NCBI RefSeq assembly: GCF_000421185.1 | Contig: NZ_ATWJ01000014.1 | Coordinates: 186,001 to 250,000, forward strand | Reading direction: 5' to 3' | DNA length: 64,000 bases | Origin: Ornithinimicrobium pekingense DSM 21552 | GTDB taxonomy: Bacteria > Actinomycetota > Actinomycetes > Actinomycetales > Dermatophilaceae | Shown here: positions 42,958 through 51,865 of the stretch, one piece after another | Numbering within the stretch: the first letter of the stretch is position 1 | How the letters are laid out: each line of letters starts with the position of its first letter | Made by a program: the position numbers and the translations under genes | Notes under the pieces: generated by a model | Told to the model about the DNA's origin: nothing | The model's database searches: none | The model's input: only the letters and a program-made list of their open reading frames with translations

Positions 42958-43824
42958 TCAGCCCTTCTCGGCGCCGGCGGTCAGGCCGCCGGCCAGCCAC
43001 TTCTCGGACAGGAAGAACATCACGATGATCGGCAGGGTGAGGATGACCGAGCCGGCCATCAGCACCGTGGTCGGCACCTCGATGCTGCCCGACAGCTGGG
43101 CCAGGCCCAGGGAGACGGTCCAGTTGTCGCGCCGCTCGACGAGGAAGAGCAGGGCGAAGAGGAACTCGTTCCAGGCGATCATGAAGATGAACAGCGCGTT
43201 GGAGGCGATCGCCGGCAGCGCCAGCGGCAGGCTGACCTTGCGCATCGCCTGCAGACGGGTGCAGCCGTCGACGGCCGCGGCCTCCTCCAGGCTGGCCGGG
43301 ATGGTGTCGAAGTAGTTGCGCAACATGTAGATCGACACCGCCGCGACCTGCGCGACGTAGACGATGAGCAGCGCGACCAGCGACCCGCGCAGCCCGACCC
43401 GGGTGAAGAACACGAAGAGCGGGATGGCCAGCAGGATCGCCGGGAAGAAGTAGACCGAGAGGAACAGCGCGCCGATCTGGCGGCGGCCGAAGAACTCCAG
43501 CCGGCTCACGGCATACGCCCCCGGGATGGCGACGAAGAGCGTGATCGCGACCGTGCCGAGGGCGACGAGGCCGCTGTTGCGGATGAAGCGCAGGAAGCCC
43601 TGACCGCCGTCGGACTGCGACTTCAGCACGTCGATGTAGGTGGTGAAGTTGAGCTCGTCGAGGTTGGGCCACAGGGCGCCGGGGTTGGCCAGGACGCCTC
43701 CCAGGGAGCGGAAGGACAGCATGAGCATGTAGTAGAAGGGGAAGGCCGCGGCGAGCACCAGCAGCCCGATGACGACGGGGCGCAGCACGCGCAGGGCGCG
43801 ACGCTCGAGCTGGTCGCGGCTCAT
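42958..43824 (-). CDS. Sugar ABC transporter permease, MalG type (ycj-like operon)
   Basis: A 288-residue CUT1 permease with six membrane helices and the EAA loop EEAAAVDGCTRLQAMRKV. ATG 43824 overlaps the previous permease stop (ATGA) and is backed by an AGGAGG site. A 51-base gap with GGACC-type site separates it from the YcjQ-like gene downstream. Confidence 0.88.
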   Translation of the reverse strand: MSRDQLERRALRVLRPVVIGLLVLAAAFPFYYMLMLSFRSLGGVLANPGALWPNLDELNFTTYIDVLKSQSDGGQGFLRFIRNSGLVALGTVAITLFVAIPGAYAVSRLEFFGRRQIGALFLSVYFFPAILLAIPLFVFFTRVGLRGSLVALLIVYVAQVAAVSIYMLRNYFDTIPASLEEAAAVDGCTRLQAMRKVSLPLALPAIASNALFIFMIAWNEFLFALLFLVERRDNWTVSLGLAQLSGSIEVPTTVLMAGSVILTLPIIVMFFLSEKWLAGGLTAGAEKG

Positions 43825-44816
43825 GCCACCTCCTCCTTGCGGCCGAAGAGCTTGAGGTAGACGAAGACCAGGACCGCCAGGATCGCGGCGAGCACGATCG
43901 CCAGCGCCGCGGCCTGGCCGATGTTGCCGCGGGCGATGAGGTAGTTGAAGACGCGGACGGTGACGACCTGGGTGCCGGCGGCGCCGCCGGTCAGCAGGTA
44001 GATGTCGTCGAAGTTGTTGAAGGTCCAGATGAAGCGCAGCACCGTCAGCACGGCGATGGTCGGCATGAGCTGGGGCAGGATGATGTGGCGGAACTGCTGG
44101 GTCGGCGTCGCCCCGTCCACGGTCGCGGCCTCCTCGAGCGCGCCCGGCATACCCTCCAGCCGTGCGGTGATGAAGAGGAAGGCGAAGGGGAAGGAGCGCC
44201 ACGCCTCGAAGGCGATGACGGTGGCCAGCGCCGTGGTGATCGGCAGGTCGACGAGGCCGAAGAGGGAGACCGGGGTGCTCTCGGAGAGGAAGGCGATCGG
44301 GCGCTCCCACAGGTTGAGCTCGGTGCCCCAGTAGTTGACGAGGCCGAACTGCGGGTTGAGCAGCGTGGACCACACGAACGCGCAGGCGACGACCGGCGCG
44401 ACGTAGGGCAGGAGGAGCACCGAGCGCACCAGGCCCCGGCCGCGGAAGGGCTTGCGCAGCGCCAGCGCCGCGAGCAGGCCGAAGCCGATCGCGCCGGCGG
44501 TGCCGAGCACGGAGTAGGTCAACGTGACCGTCAGGGCCTCGACGAAGCCGTCGGCGGTGATGACCGCGCGGAAGTTGTCGAGGCTGTAGTCGCCGAGCAG
44601 CCCGGTCTGGCGCAGGTTGAGCAGGCGGACGTTCTGGAACGCCAGGGAGAAGGTCCACAGGATCGGCAGGACCACCATCACGAAGACGATGATGAAGGTG
44701 GGGCTGATCAGCAGGTAGCCCGCGCGGCGGTCCTCCTTGACACGGGCGGACCGTGGGCGCCGACGGGTCTGCGGCGCAGGCCGCTCGACCGCCGGCGCCC
44801 CGTGCCCGACGCTCAT
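43821..44816 (-). CDS. Sugar ABC transporter permease, MalF type (ycj-like operon)
   Basis: A 331-residue CUT1 permease with an N-terminal cytoplasmic Pro/Arg-rich tail (about 30 residues), six membrane helices and EAA loop EEAATVDGATPTQQFRHI. ATG 44816 overlaps the binding-protein stop. It forms the channel with the next permease. No ATPase gene is in the operon. Confidence 0.88.
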   Translation of the reverse strand: MSVGHGAPAVERPAPQTRRRPRSARVKEDRRAGYLLISPTFIIVFVMVVLPILWTFSLAFQNVRLLNLRQTGLLGDYSLDNFRAVITADGFVEALTVTLTYSVLGTAGAIGFGLLAALALRKPFRGRGLVRSVLLLPYVAPVVACAFVWSTLLNPQFGLVNYWGTELNLWERPIAFLSESTPVSLFGLVDLPITTALATVIAFEAWRSFPFAFLFITARLEGMPGALEEAATVDGATPTQQFRHIILPQLMPTIAVLTVLRFIWTFNNFDDIYLLTGGAAGTQVVTVRVFNYLIARGNIGQAAALAIVLAAILAVLVFVYLKLFGRKEEVA

Positions 44817-46240
44817 CGCATCGAGTCCGCGACCGAGCTGATGGTCTCGGCCGCGCTCTGCGCGGCCTCCTCGGCCGGGGTGCCGGTCGTGACCGCGTTG
44901 ACCGCGCCGGCGACCGGCTGCTCGCCCTGCAGCGCGCCGAGGAGGTTGCCCTGGCCCTGCGGGATCGCCCAGCGGTTGAGGTTGGACGCGCCCTCGGTGA
45001 GGGCGGTGATGACGTCCTCGCCGTAGAAGTCGGTCAACGGCGCCTTGGTGTCGACGCCGACCTCGAGCTCGGCCCACTGCTCGGAGTAGGTCTCCGGCTC
45101 CTCCGGGGTGCCGGTGCGGACCGGGACCTTGCCCTCGGGGGCGATCGCGATCCACGGCATGTAGCCGTCGTTCATCATGTAGGTGATGAACTCCGAGGCG
45201 CCCTCGGTGTCGGCCTCGGCCGGCACCAGCCAGGAGGTGATCTCACCGAAGGTCACCGGCTCGGTGCCCGAGGGGCCGGAGATGGAGGTGACGATGCCGC
45301 TGTTCTCCGCCAGCCAGCCCGGGTCGTCGGCGCACTCCTCGCAGGTGGGCAGGGCGTCGTCGCGCAGGCCGGCCAGCTCGTCGAGGATGAAGGTCGACCA
45401 GACCATCATCGCGGCCTCGCCGGCGAAGTACTGCGCGCGGACGGTGTCGACGTCCTGGATGCCGGAGACCGAGTAGTCAGAGATGAGGGTGCCGTAGAAG
45501 TCGAGCGCCTCGACGCACTCGGGGTTACCGAAGGTGACCTCGCCCGCGTCGTCGACGAGCTGGCAGTTGTTGCCCAGCGCGATGTGCTCGAAGGTCTGCT
45601 CGGTGAAGGCGTCGGCCGGGGCGTTGGCGCCGACGAAGCCGGCCATGCCGTCGCCGTTGAGCTCCTCGGCGGCCGCGGTGATCGCCTCGTAGGTCTCCGG
45701 CGGCTCCAGGCCGGCCTCCTCGAAGAGGTCGGCGCGGTAGACGAGCAGCTGGGTCCACGACTCGCTCGGCACGGCCAGCGCGGTGCCCTCGTCGGAGACC
45801 AGCTCGATCGCGCTCTCGTTGAAGGTGCCCGCGTCCAGGCCCTCGATGATCTGCCCGGCGACGTCGGGCTCGATGAGCTCGTTGGCCGACAGCGAGCGCA
45901 CCTGCGGCAGCGAGGCGCCGCCGATGACGTCGGGCAGGTCGCCGGCCGCGGCGGAGCTGGTCAGCAGCTGGTTGAACTGGTCCTCGGCGACCGGCACCAG
46001 CTCGACCTCGGTGCCGGTGGCCTCGACGTAGTCGTCGACGATCGCCTGGGTCGCGGCGACGCGGTCGGGCAGGTCCTCCTGGATCCACACCGTGATGCCG
46101 GCGCCGTCACCGCCTGCGGTGCCCTCGCCGCCGTCTCCCCCGTCACCTCCTCCGTCGCAGGCCGCGAGCGGGACGGCCAGCGCGGCCGCGGCGAGCACGG
46201 CGAGCCTGGGGCGGGAGCTGAAGCGGGTATGACGTGCCAT
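44813..46240 (-). CDS. Sugar ABC transporter substrate-binding lipoprotein (ycj-like operon)
   Basis: A 475-residue CUT1 binding protein with lipobox LAAC (Cys about 28) and a Gly/Asp linker. Mature motifs include ITVWIQEDLPDRV, SAAAGDLPDVIGGASLP, LLVYRADLFEEAGLEPPET and FAGEAAMMVWSTF. Four Cys (CQLVDDAGEVTFGNPEC and CEEC) could form disulfides. First gene of the leftward operon; ATG 46240 has GGAGG eight bases upstream. Ligand unknown, probably an alpha-glycoside given GH36 and a GH13_18 phosphorylase downstream. Confidence 0.88.
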   Translation of the reverse strand: MARHTRFSSRPRLAVLAAAALAVPLAACDGGGDGGDGGEGTAGGDGAGITVWIQEDLPDRVAATQAIVDDYVEATGTEVELVPVAEDQFNQLLTSSAAAGDLPDVIGGASLPQVRSLSANELIEPDVAGQIIEGLDAGTFNESAIELVSDEGTALAVPSESWTQLLVYRADLFEEAGLEPPETYEAITAAAEELNGDGMAGFVGANAPADAFTEQTFEHIALGNNCQLVDDAGEVTFGNPECVEALDFYGTLISDYSVSGIQDVDTVRAQYFAGEAAMMVWSTFILDELAGLRDDALPTCEECADDPGWLAENSGIVTSISGPSGTEPVTFGEITSWLVPAEADTEGASEFITYMMNDGYMPWIAIAPEGKVPVRTGTPEEPETYSEQWAELEVGVDTKAPLTDFYGEDVITALTEGASNLNRWAIPQGQGNLLGALQGEQPVAGAVNAVTTGTPAEEAAQSAAETISSVADSMR

Positions 46241-46281
46241 GAGCGGGTCCTCCGGTGTGGTCGTCCTTGACTTCTGCTCAA

Positions 46282-46310
46282 GCATTAGGCAATAAAGAGG
46301 CGCACGTCAA
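46282..46310 (-). promoter_or_regulatory. Promoter of the ycj-like operon
   Basis: On the minus strand TTGACG (46310-46305) and TAATGC (46287-46282) are separated by exactly 17 bases, giving a start near 46275 and a leader of about 35 bases. Two GCAATAA direct repeats (46289 and 46311, 22 bp or two helical turns apart) flank or overlap the -35 region and are candidate binding sites for the ROK regulator encoded on the other side of the gap. Confidence 0.55.
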
Positions 46311-46385
46311 GCAATAATGGGTCACGATCTAGTCTCGACGGACCGCACCGCCGGGTGCGGGCCCACACCACGGAGGTGAGCGCGC

Positions 46386-47528
46386 GTGCCCGTGCAGGCC
46401 GGCGACATCCTGCAGCTCATCCGCTCCGGCGAGGCCACGACCAGGGGCGACCTGCTCGAGGCGACGGGCCTGTCGCGGATGACCGTGGCCCAGCGGGTCG
46501 CGCTCCTGCTCGACGCCGGCCTGGTGGTCGAGACCTCGGCGGCGACGGCGGGGCGGGGCCGGCCGCGCAAGAGCCTGCGCTTCAACCACGAGCACGCGGT
46601 CGTGGCCGTGGCGGCCGTCGACACCACCCACACGGTCACCGCCGTCACCGACCTCGAGGGCCGCGTCCTGGCCCGTGAGCGGATCGAGCCGCGCGTGGCC
46701 GACGGGCCGCTGCCGACGCTTAGCGCGATCAGCGAGTCGCTGGCCGGGCTAATGACGCCGGACCTGCCGCCGCTGGCCGGCATCGGGATCAGCGTGCCGG
46801 GGCCGGTCGACCCGGCGACCGGACGTCCGTCGGAGCCGCCGATCATGCCCGGCTGGGACGCCTACCCGATCGCCGAGCACCTGCAGGAGCACGTGGCGGA
46901 GGTGCCCGTCCACACCGCCAACGACGCCGACGCCGCGGCGGTCGGTGAGTATGTCGCGGAGTTCCGCGGGTGCCGGTCGCTGGTCATGGTCAAGGTCTCG
47001 ACCGGCATCGGCACCGGGATCGTGCTGGGCGGGCAGCGCTACACCGGCGCCGACGGCGGCGCCGGCGACATCGGGCACGTGCGCGTCGAGCACCCGGTCC
47101 CCACGAGGTGCATGTGCGGGGCCAGCGGGTGCCTGGCCGCCGTGGCCAGCGGTCGCGCCGTGGCTGCCCAGCTGCGCGAGCTCGGCCGGGACGCGACGGC
47201 CGGCCACGACGTCGGCACCCTGCTGCGGGCCGGTGACCACGACGCCCTGCGCCTGACCCGGGAGGCCGGACGGCGGATCGGCGAGGTGCTGGCCACCGTC
47301 GTCTGCGTGCTCAACCCCGAGGTGGTCGTCGTCGGTGGAGACCTGGCGTCGACGTCGCTGATCACCGGCATCCGGGAGACGCTCTACGGCCGCTCGCTCC
47401 CCCGCGCGACACGGCACCTGCGGCTGGCGCTGGGGTCGCTGCGCGAGGACGCCGCGGTGATCGGGCTGAACCGGGTCGTCGTCGACGCGGAGTTCGGCCC
47501 GGAGGCGGTCACCGCGCGGCTGCCGTGA
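46386..47528 (+). CDS. ROK-family transcriptional regulator
   Basis: A 380-residue ROK regulator. A winged helix occupies residues about 5-65 (TTRGDLLEATGLSRMTVAQR, GRGRPRKSLRF), followed by the ROK domain with IGISVPGPVDPATG, NDADAAAVGEY, VKVSTGIGTGIVLGG and the zinc motif CMCGASGCLAAVAS, where the usual Glu after GCL is Ala. It probably senses a sugar and controls the divergent ycj-like operon through the repeats at 46289-46317. GTG 46386 has a GGAGG site upstream. Confidence 0.88.
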   Translation: MPVQAGDILQLIRSGEATTRGDLLEATGLSRMTVAQRVALLLDAGLVVETSAATAGRGRPRKSLRFNHEHAVVAVAAVDTTHTVTAVTDLEGRVLARERIEPRVADGPLPTLSAISESLAGLMTPDLPPLAGIGISVPGPVDPATGRPSEPPIMPGWDAYPIAEHLQEHVAEVPVHTANDADAAAVGEYVAEFRGCRSLVMVKVSTGIGTGIVLGGQRYTGADGGAGDIGHVRVEHPVPTRCMCGASGCLAAVASGRAVAAQLRELGRDATAGHDVGTLLRAGDHDALRLTREAGRRIGEVLATVVCVLNPEVVVVGGDLASTSLITGIRETLYGRSLPRATRHLRLALGSLREDAAVIGLNRVVVDAEFGPEAVTARLP

Positions 47529-47573
47529 CGACCGACGGCTCCGACCTGGCCCACGGGCCGTCCCCCGACGGCC

Positions 47574-48521
47574 TCACGGCGACAGCTCGAGCAGCGCCTC
47601 GGCGACCTCCGCCGTGACGACCAGGGCCGTCACGAGCCCGCCCCGCACCGCAGCCGCCAGGGCCGGCGCCCTCGCCGGCTGGTGGCAGCTGGCGAGCACC
47701 GTCGGGATGGCGGACAGCTGCTCCCCGCTCAGCGCTATCACCCGTCGCGACACGGAAGTCTGCACCAGCCGGCCGCGGTCGTCGAAGAAGACCCCGGCGA
47801 TCTCGCCGACGGCGCCGGCCGCGGCCACCTTCTCTCGCGCCGCGTCGTCGACGAGGTCGTGGATCGTGGACTCCCCCGGGGCCCAGGCCCCGACGCCGAC
47901 CATCGCCACCGTCACCGTGCTCGCGGCGCCCAGGGTGTCGCGCACCGCGACGTCACGGCGCACCGCCTCGGCCGCCTCCGCGTCGGGCATGACCAGGGGC
48001 GCGAAGAAGACCTGACGCCCACCCCCGGCGATCCTCGACGCACGACGGACGATGTCGACCGTGCTGCTGTCCACGGGGGTCGTGGCCGCCGCACCGCTGA
48101 GCTGCACGACCGGCACGCGGGGCAAGGTGGTCAGCGCGTCGACCATGGCGTGCCCCGACCGGCTCCACGGCATACCCAGGACGTCCTGCGGACCGAGCAA
48201 CCGGCCCAGCAGCTCGCCGGCGGCGCGCCCCACGTCCTGCTGCGGCGCGTCCGAGTCGGGCACGACCCAGCACTCCCGCAGGCCCCACCTGTCCCTGACC
48301 TGGGCGGCGAGCTCGAGGACGGCGTCGTCCACCGGCTCGACGACCTCGATCCGCACCATCCCCGACCGCTTGGCCTGGTCCAGCAGGCGGGCCACCTTGA
48401 AGCGGCTCAGCCCCAGGTCCGCCGCGATGTCGACCTTGGACTCGCCGTCCAGGTAGTACCTGCGCGCCACGGCCGCGGCCGTGCGTCGCTCTGCCTGGTC
48501 CAGGACGTCTTCCCGTCCCAT
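47574..48521 (-). CDS. SorC/DeoR-type sugar-binding transcriptional regulator
   Basis: A 315-residue SorC-family regulator: N-terminal HTH with YLDGESKVDIAADLGLSRFK and VARLLDQAKRSG, then the sugar-binding domain (QDVLGMPWSRSGHAMVDAL, VVQLSGA, MVGVGAWAPGESTIHDL, GEIAGVFFDDRGRLV, ALSGEQLSAIPTVLA). Such proteins sense phosphorylated sugars or polyols. It is divergent from the polyol operon, with a dyad operator between. ATG 48521 fits the family N-terminus and has GGAGGGAAGG upstream. Confidence 0.88.
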   Translation of the reverse strand: MGREDVLDQAERRTAAAVARRYYLDGESKVDIAADLGLSRFKVARLLDQAKRSGMVRIEVVEPVDDAVLELAAQVRDRWGLRECWVVPDSDAPQQDVGRAAGELLGRLLGPQDVLGMPWSRSGHAMVDALTTLPRVPVVQLSGAAATTPVDSSTVDIVRRASRIAGGGRQVFFAPLVMPDAEAAEAVRRDVAVRDTLGAASTVTVAMVGVGAWAPGESTIHDLVDDAAREKVAAAGAVGEIAGVFFDDRGRLVQTSVSRRVIALSGEQLSAIPTVLASCHQPARAPALAAAVRGGLVTALVVTAEVAEALLELSP

Positions 48522-48612
48522 CGCACGCCGCCTTCCCTCCTCGGTCCGACCTCGTCGGCCGCAGGACCCCTTGACACCCAGAGCAGAAAGATAGTTGACT
48601 CGGGTCCCTGCG

Positions 48613-48643
48613 CTCAAACGTGCAGTCTAGTTGCTCGTTTGAG
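48613..48643. promoter_or_regulatory. Dyad operator for the SorC-type regulator
   Basis: CTCAAACG (48613-48620) and CGTTTGAG (48636-48643) form a perfect 8-bp inverted repeat with a further GCA/TGC match inside, giving a 31-bp dyad centred at 48628. It lies about 20 bases before the binding-protein start, downstream of -35-like TTGACA (48571) and TTGACT (48595). Its place in the divergent gap fits SorC-type control of the polyol operon. Confidence 0.65.
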
Positions 48644-48663
48644 ACCACGGAAGGGTGGAGACA

Positions 48664-50061
48664 GTGCAACGACGCAGACGGACGCGCATGGCCACGGCTC
48701 TGGGGCTCTGCCTCACCGCCTCCCTCTCGCTCAGCGCCTGCACCCTGGGCTGGGCGGGCGGAGGTGCGGGGGCCGAGGGGTCGCTGAACGTGATCATGGT
48801 GAACAACCCCCAGATGACCGACCTCCAGCGGCTCACCGAGGAGCACTTCACCGCGGAGACGGGGATCGCGGTCAACTACACGATCCTGCCGGAGAACGAC
48901 CTGCGCGACCTCGTGAGCCAGGAGTTCACCAGCCAGTCGGGGCAGTACGACGTGGCGACCCTGTCCAACTTCGAGATCCCGATCTACGCCCGGGCCGGCT
49001 GGGTCGCCGCCCTCGACGACTACATCGCGGCCGACCCGGACTTCGACCAGGACGACATCCTGCAGTCGATGACGACCTCGCTGACCGTCGACGGCAGCGT
49101 CTACGGGGAGCCGTTCTACGGGGAGTCCTCGTTCCTGATGTACCGCAAGGACATCTTCGAGCGCGAGGGCATCGAGATGCCGGAGGAGCCGACCTGGCAG
49201 GAGGTCGCCGAGATCGCCGCCCAGGTCGACGGCGCCGAGCCGGGCATGTCCGGGATCTGCCTGCGCGGCCAGCCCGGCTGGGGTCAGATCTTCGCCCCGC
49301 TGACCACCGTGGTCAACACCTTCGGCGGCACCTGGTTCGCGTCCGAGGAGCAGAACTCCACGCGCGGGATGCAGCCGATGGTCGACTCGCCCGAGTTCAC
49401 CGAGGCCGTCACCTTCTACGTCGACCTGGTCCGCGAGCACGGCCAGCGCGGTGCCCCCAACTCCGGCTTCGTCGAGTGCCTGAACAACCTGACCCAGGGC
49501 AACTCGGCGATGTGGTACGACGCCACGTCCGCCGCGGGGTCGCTGGAGGCCGACGGCTCCCCGGTCCAGGGCCTGCTCGGCTACGCGCCCGCGCCGGTGG
49601 TCGAGACCGAGAGCTCGGGATGGCTCTACGCCTGGTCCTTCGCGATCCAGGAGGCCTCGGAGAACAAGGACGACGCCTGGGAGTTCATCTCCTGGGCCTC
49701 GAGCAAGGAGTACGAGGAGCTCGTCGGCGAGGAGGTCGGCTGGGCCCAGGTGCCGTCCGGCAAGCGGGCCTCCACCTACGACAACCCCGACTACCTCGAG
49801 GTCGCCGGGGCGTTCGCCGAGCCGACGAGGCGGGCGATCGAGGCAGCGGACCCGCAGGACCCCGGGCTCCAGCCCCGACCGGCGATGGGCATCCAGTTCA
49901 TCGGCCTGCCGGAGTTCCCCGAGCTGGGCACCCAGGTCAGCCAGGACATCAGCGCCGCGATCGCGGGGCGGATGAGCGTCGAGGAGGCCCTGGACCGTGG
50001 CCAGCAGCTGGCCGAGGACATCGCCGAGCGTTACCAGGCTCGAGAGGAGCGCGACCGATGA
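48664..50061 (+). CDS. Polyol ABC transporter substrate-binding lipoprotein (SmoE-like)
   Basis: A 465-residue CUT1 binding protein with lipobox LSAC (Cys about 26). Mature segments LNVIMVNNPQMTDLQRL, QYDVATLSNFEIPIYA, YGEPFYGESSFLMYRKDIF, GQPGWGQIF and AMWYDATSAAGSLE resemble sorbitol/mannitol-binding proteins such as SmoE. Downstream dehydrogenases for mannitol and a second polyol support that. GTG 48664 (with GGAAGG nine bases before) is preferred over GTG 48655. Confidence 0.85.
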   Translation: MQRRRRTRMATALGLCLTASLSLSACTLGWAGGGAGAEGSLNVIMVNNPQMTDLQRLTEEHFTAETGIAVNYTILPENDLRDLVSQEFTSQSGQYDVATLSNFEIPIYARAGWVAALDDYIAADPDFDQDDILQSMTTSLTVDGSVYGEPFYGESSFLMYRKDIFEREGIEMPEEPTWQEVAEIAAQVDGAEPGMSGICLRGQPGWGQIFAPLTTVVNTFGGTWFASEEQNSTRGMQPMVDSPEFTEAVTFYVDLVREHGQRGAPNSGFVECLNNLTQGNSAMWYDATSAAGSLEADGSPVQGLLGYAPAPVVETESSGWLYAWSFAIQEASENKDDAWEFISWASSKEYEELVGEEVGWAQVPSGKRASTYDNPDYLEVAGAFAEPTRRAIEAADPQDPGLQPRPAMGIQFIGLPEFPELGTQVSQDISAAIAGRMSVEEALDRGQQLAEDIAERYQAREERDR

Positions 50062-51005
50062 GCACCGAGGTGGCCGAGGACGCCGTCCGGACGGGGGCGC
50101 CGCCGCCCGCCGAGCGACGGCAGAGCGGGATGTCGGAGAAGTGGCGCCGCAGGCTGCCCCTGCTCCCCGCCCTCATCTTCGTGATCGTGCTGACCCAGCT
50201 GCCCTTCCTGGGCACGCTGATCGTCTCCTTCATGGACTGGAACTCCTACTACCCCGACGACCGCGGGTTCGCCGGGTTCAGCAACTACGCCCGGGTCTTC
50301 ACCGACGTCAACGCCCGCTCGGCCGTGCTCGTCACCGTCATGCTGACCGTGAGCGTGGTGGTCATCTGCCTCGTCCTGGGCCTGCTCATCGCGCTGCTGC
50401 TCGACCGGAAGTTCCCCGGTCGCGGCGTGGTCCGCACGATGATGATCACGCCCTTCCTGCTCGTGCCGATCGCGGCGGCCCTGCTGTGGAAGCACGCGCT
50501 CTACAACCCCGAGTACGGACTGCTCAACGGCCTGCTCACGGTCTTCCTCGGTGACGACGCGCCCCAGCCCGACTGGGTCGGCAGCATGCCGCTGCCGGCG
50601 CTGATCGCGGCGATCTCCTGGCAGTGGACGCCGTTCATGATGCTCATCCTGCTCGCCGGGCTGCAGAGCCGGCCGATGGACGTGGTCGAGGCCGCGCGCA
50701 TCGACGGCGCCAGCAGCTGGCAGATCTTCATACACATGACGCTGCCGCACCTGCGCCCCTACATCGAGCTCAGCGTGCTGCTCGGCACGATCTACGTGGT
50801 GCAGAACTTCGACCACGTCTTCACCATCACCGCCGGCGCCACCGGCAGCGCCAACCTGCCCTACTTCGTCTACCAGACCTTCTACACCGCGCAGGACTAC
50901 GGGCGGGCCTCGGCCGCCGGGGTGGTCACGGTGGCGGGCACGCTGGTCGTGGCGATGCTCGCGCTGCGGACCGTCTTCACCGTCTTCCAGGAGGAGTCAC
51001 GATGA
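50058..51005 (+). CDS. Polyol ABC transporter permease, MalF type
   Basis: A 315-residue permease with an N-terminal cytoplasmic tail of about 35 residues, six membrane helices and EAA loop VEAARIDGASSWQIFIHM. Its ATG overlaps the binding-protein stop (ATGA). The GAA of the usual EAA is followed by a typical IDGAS, so it should dock a normal CUT1 ATPase, which must be encoded elsewhere. Confidence 0.88.
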   Translation: MSTEVAEDAVRTGAPPPAERRQSGMSEKWRRRLPLLPALIFVIVLTQLPFLGTLIVSFMDWNSYYPDDRGFAGFSNYARVFTDVNARSAVLVTVMLTVSVVVICLVLGLLIALLLDRKFPGRGVVRTMMITPFLLVPIAAALLWKHALYNPEYGLLNGLLTVFLGDDAPQPDWVGSMPLPALIAAISWQWTPFMMLILLAGLQSRPMDVVEAARIDGASSWQIFIHMTLPHLRPYIELSVLLGTIYVVQNFDHVFTITAGATGSANLPYFVYQTFYTAQDYGRASAAGVVTVAGTLVVAMLALRTVFTVFQEESR

Positions 51006-51865
51006 CCATCGCCCTGAAGCCCTCGAGCCGGCGCCGGGCACCGTTCCGCGACAAGGCGGACCGCCAGGGGCTCGGTCTGACGGTCCTGGCCTGGGCCATC
51101 GGCCTGTTCTTCTTCATCCCGTTCCTGTGGATGGTCCTGGTGTCCTTCCGCAGCGAGACCGACGCCGCGACCAACCCGCCCCAGCTCTTCGCCCCCTTCA
51201 GCGTGGAGGGCTACCGCAACTTCTTCGGGGCCGACCCGTGGGGGCCGCTGCTCAACTCCGCGACGGCCAGCGTGCTGTCCACGGCGCTGGTCATCGCGCT
51301 GGCCTTCCCCGCGGCCTACGCGCTGTCGATCCGGCCGGTGAAGAAGTGGCAGGACGTGCTCTTCTTCATGCTCTCCACCAAGATGCTGCCCATCGTCGCC
51401 GCGATCCTGCCGATCTACCTGTTCGCCCAGTTCTCCGGGCTGCTCGACAACATCCTGCTGCTGACAATCTTCTACACCTCCATGAACCTGCCGATCGCCA
51501 TCTGGATGCTGCGCTCCTTCCTCGCGGAGGTCCCGGTGGAGATGATCGAGGCGGCGCAGATCGACGGGGCCAACCTGCGCACCACCCTGCGCCAGGTGAT
51601 CGCCCCGGTGGTGATGCCCGGCATCGCCGCCGCGGCGCTCATCTGCTTCATCTTCAGCTGGAACGAGCTGCTGCTGGCGCGGGTGCTGACCAGCACCGTC
51701 GCCCAGACCGCACCGGTCTACCTCACCGGTTTCGTCACCAGCCAGGGGCTGTTCCTGGCCCAGGTGTGCGCGGCCAGCCTGGTCGTGTCGATACCGGTGC
51801 TGACGGCCGGCTTCGCCGCCCAGGACAAGCTCGTCCAGGGCCTGTCGATGGGAGCGGTGAAGTGA
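51002..51865 (+). CDS. Polyol ABC transporter permease, MalG type
   Basis: A 287-residue permease with six membrane helices and EAA loop IEAAQIDGANLRTTLRQV. ATG 51002 overlaps the preceding stop, and its own stop overlaps the GTG of the mannitol dehydrogenase gene, so transporter and catabolic enzymes are translated as one chain. Confidence 0.88.
   Translation: MTIALKPSSRRRAPFRDKADRQGLGLTVLAWAIGLFFFIPFLWMVLVSFRSETDAATNPPQLFAPFSVEGYRNFFGADPWGPLLNSATASVLSTALVIALAFPAAYALSIRPVKKWQDVLFFMLSTKMLPIVAAILPIYLFAQFSGLLDNILLLTIFYTSMNLPIAIWMLRSFLAEVPVEMIEAAQIDGANLRTTLRQVIAPVVMPGIAAAALICFIFSWNELLLARVLTSTVAQTAPVYLTGFVTSQGLFLAQVCAASLVVSIPVLTAGFAAQDKLVQGLSMGAVK

Noticed and set aside
47682-50057. A long rightward frame runs from the SorC gene into the permease at 50058.
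   Set aside because: It is antisense to the SorC gene and out of frame through the binding-protein gene; only the part from 50058 has permease sequence.
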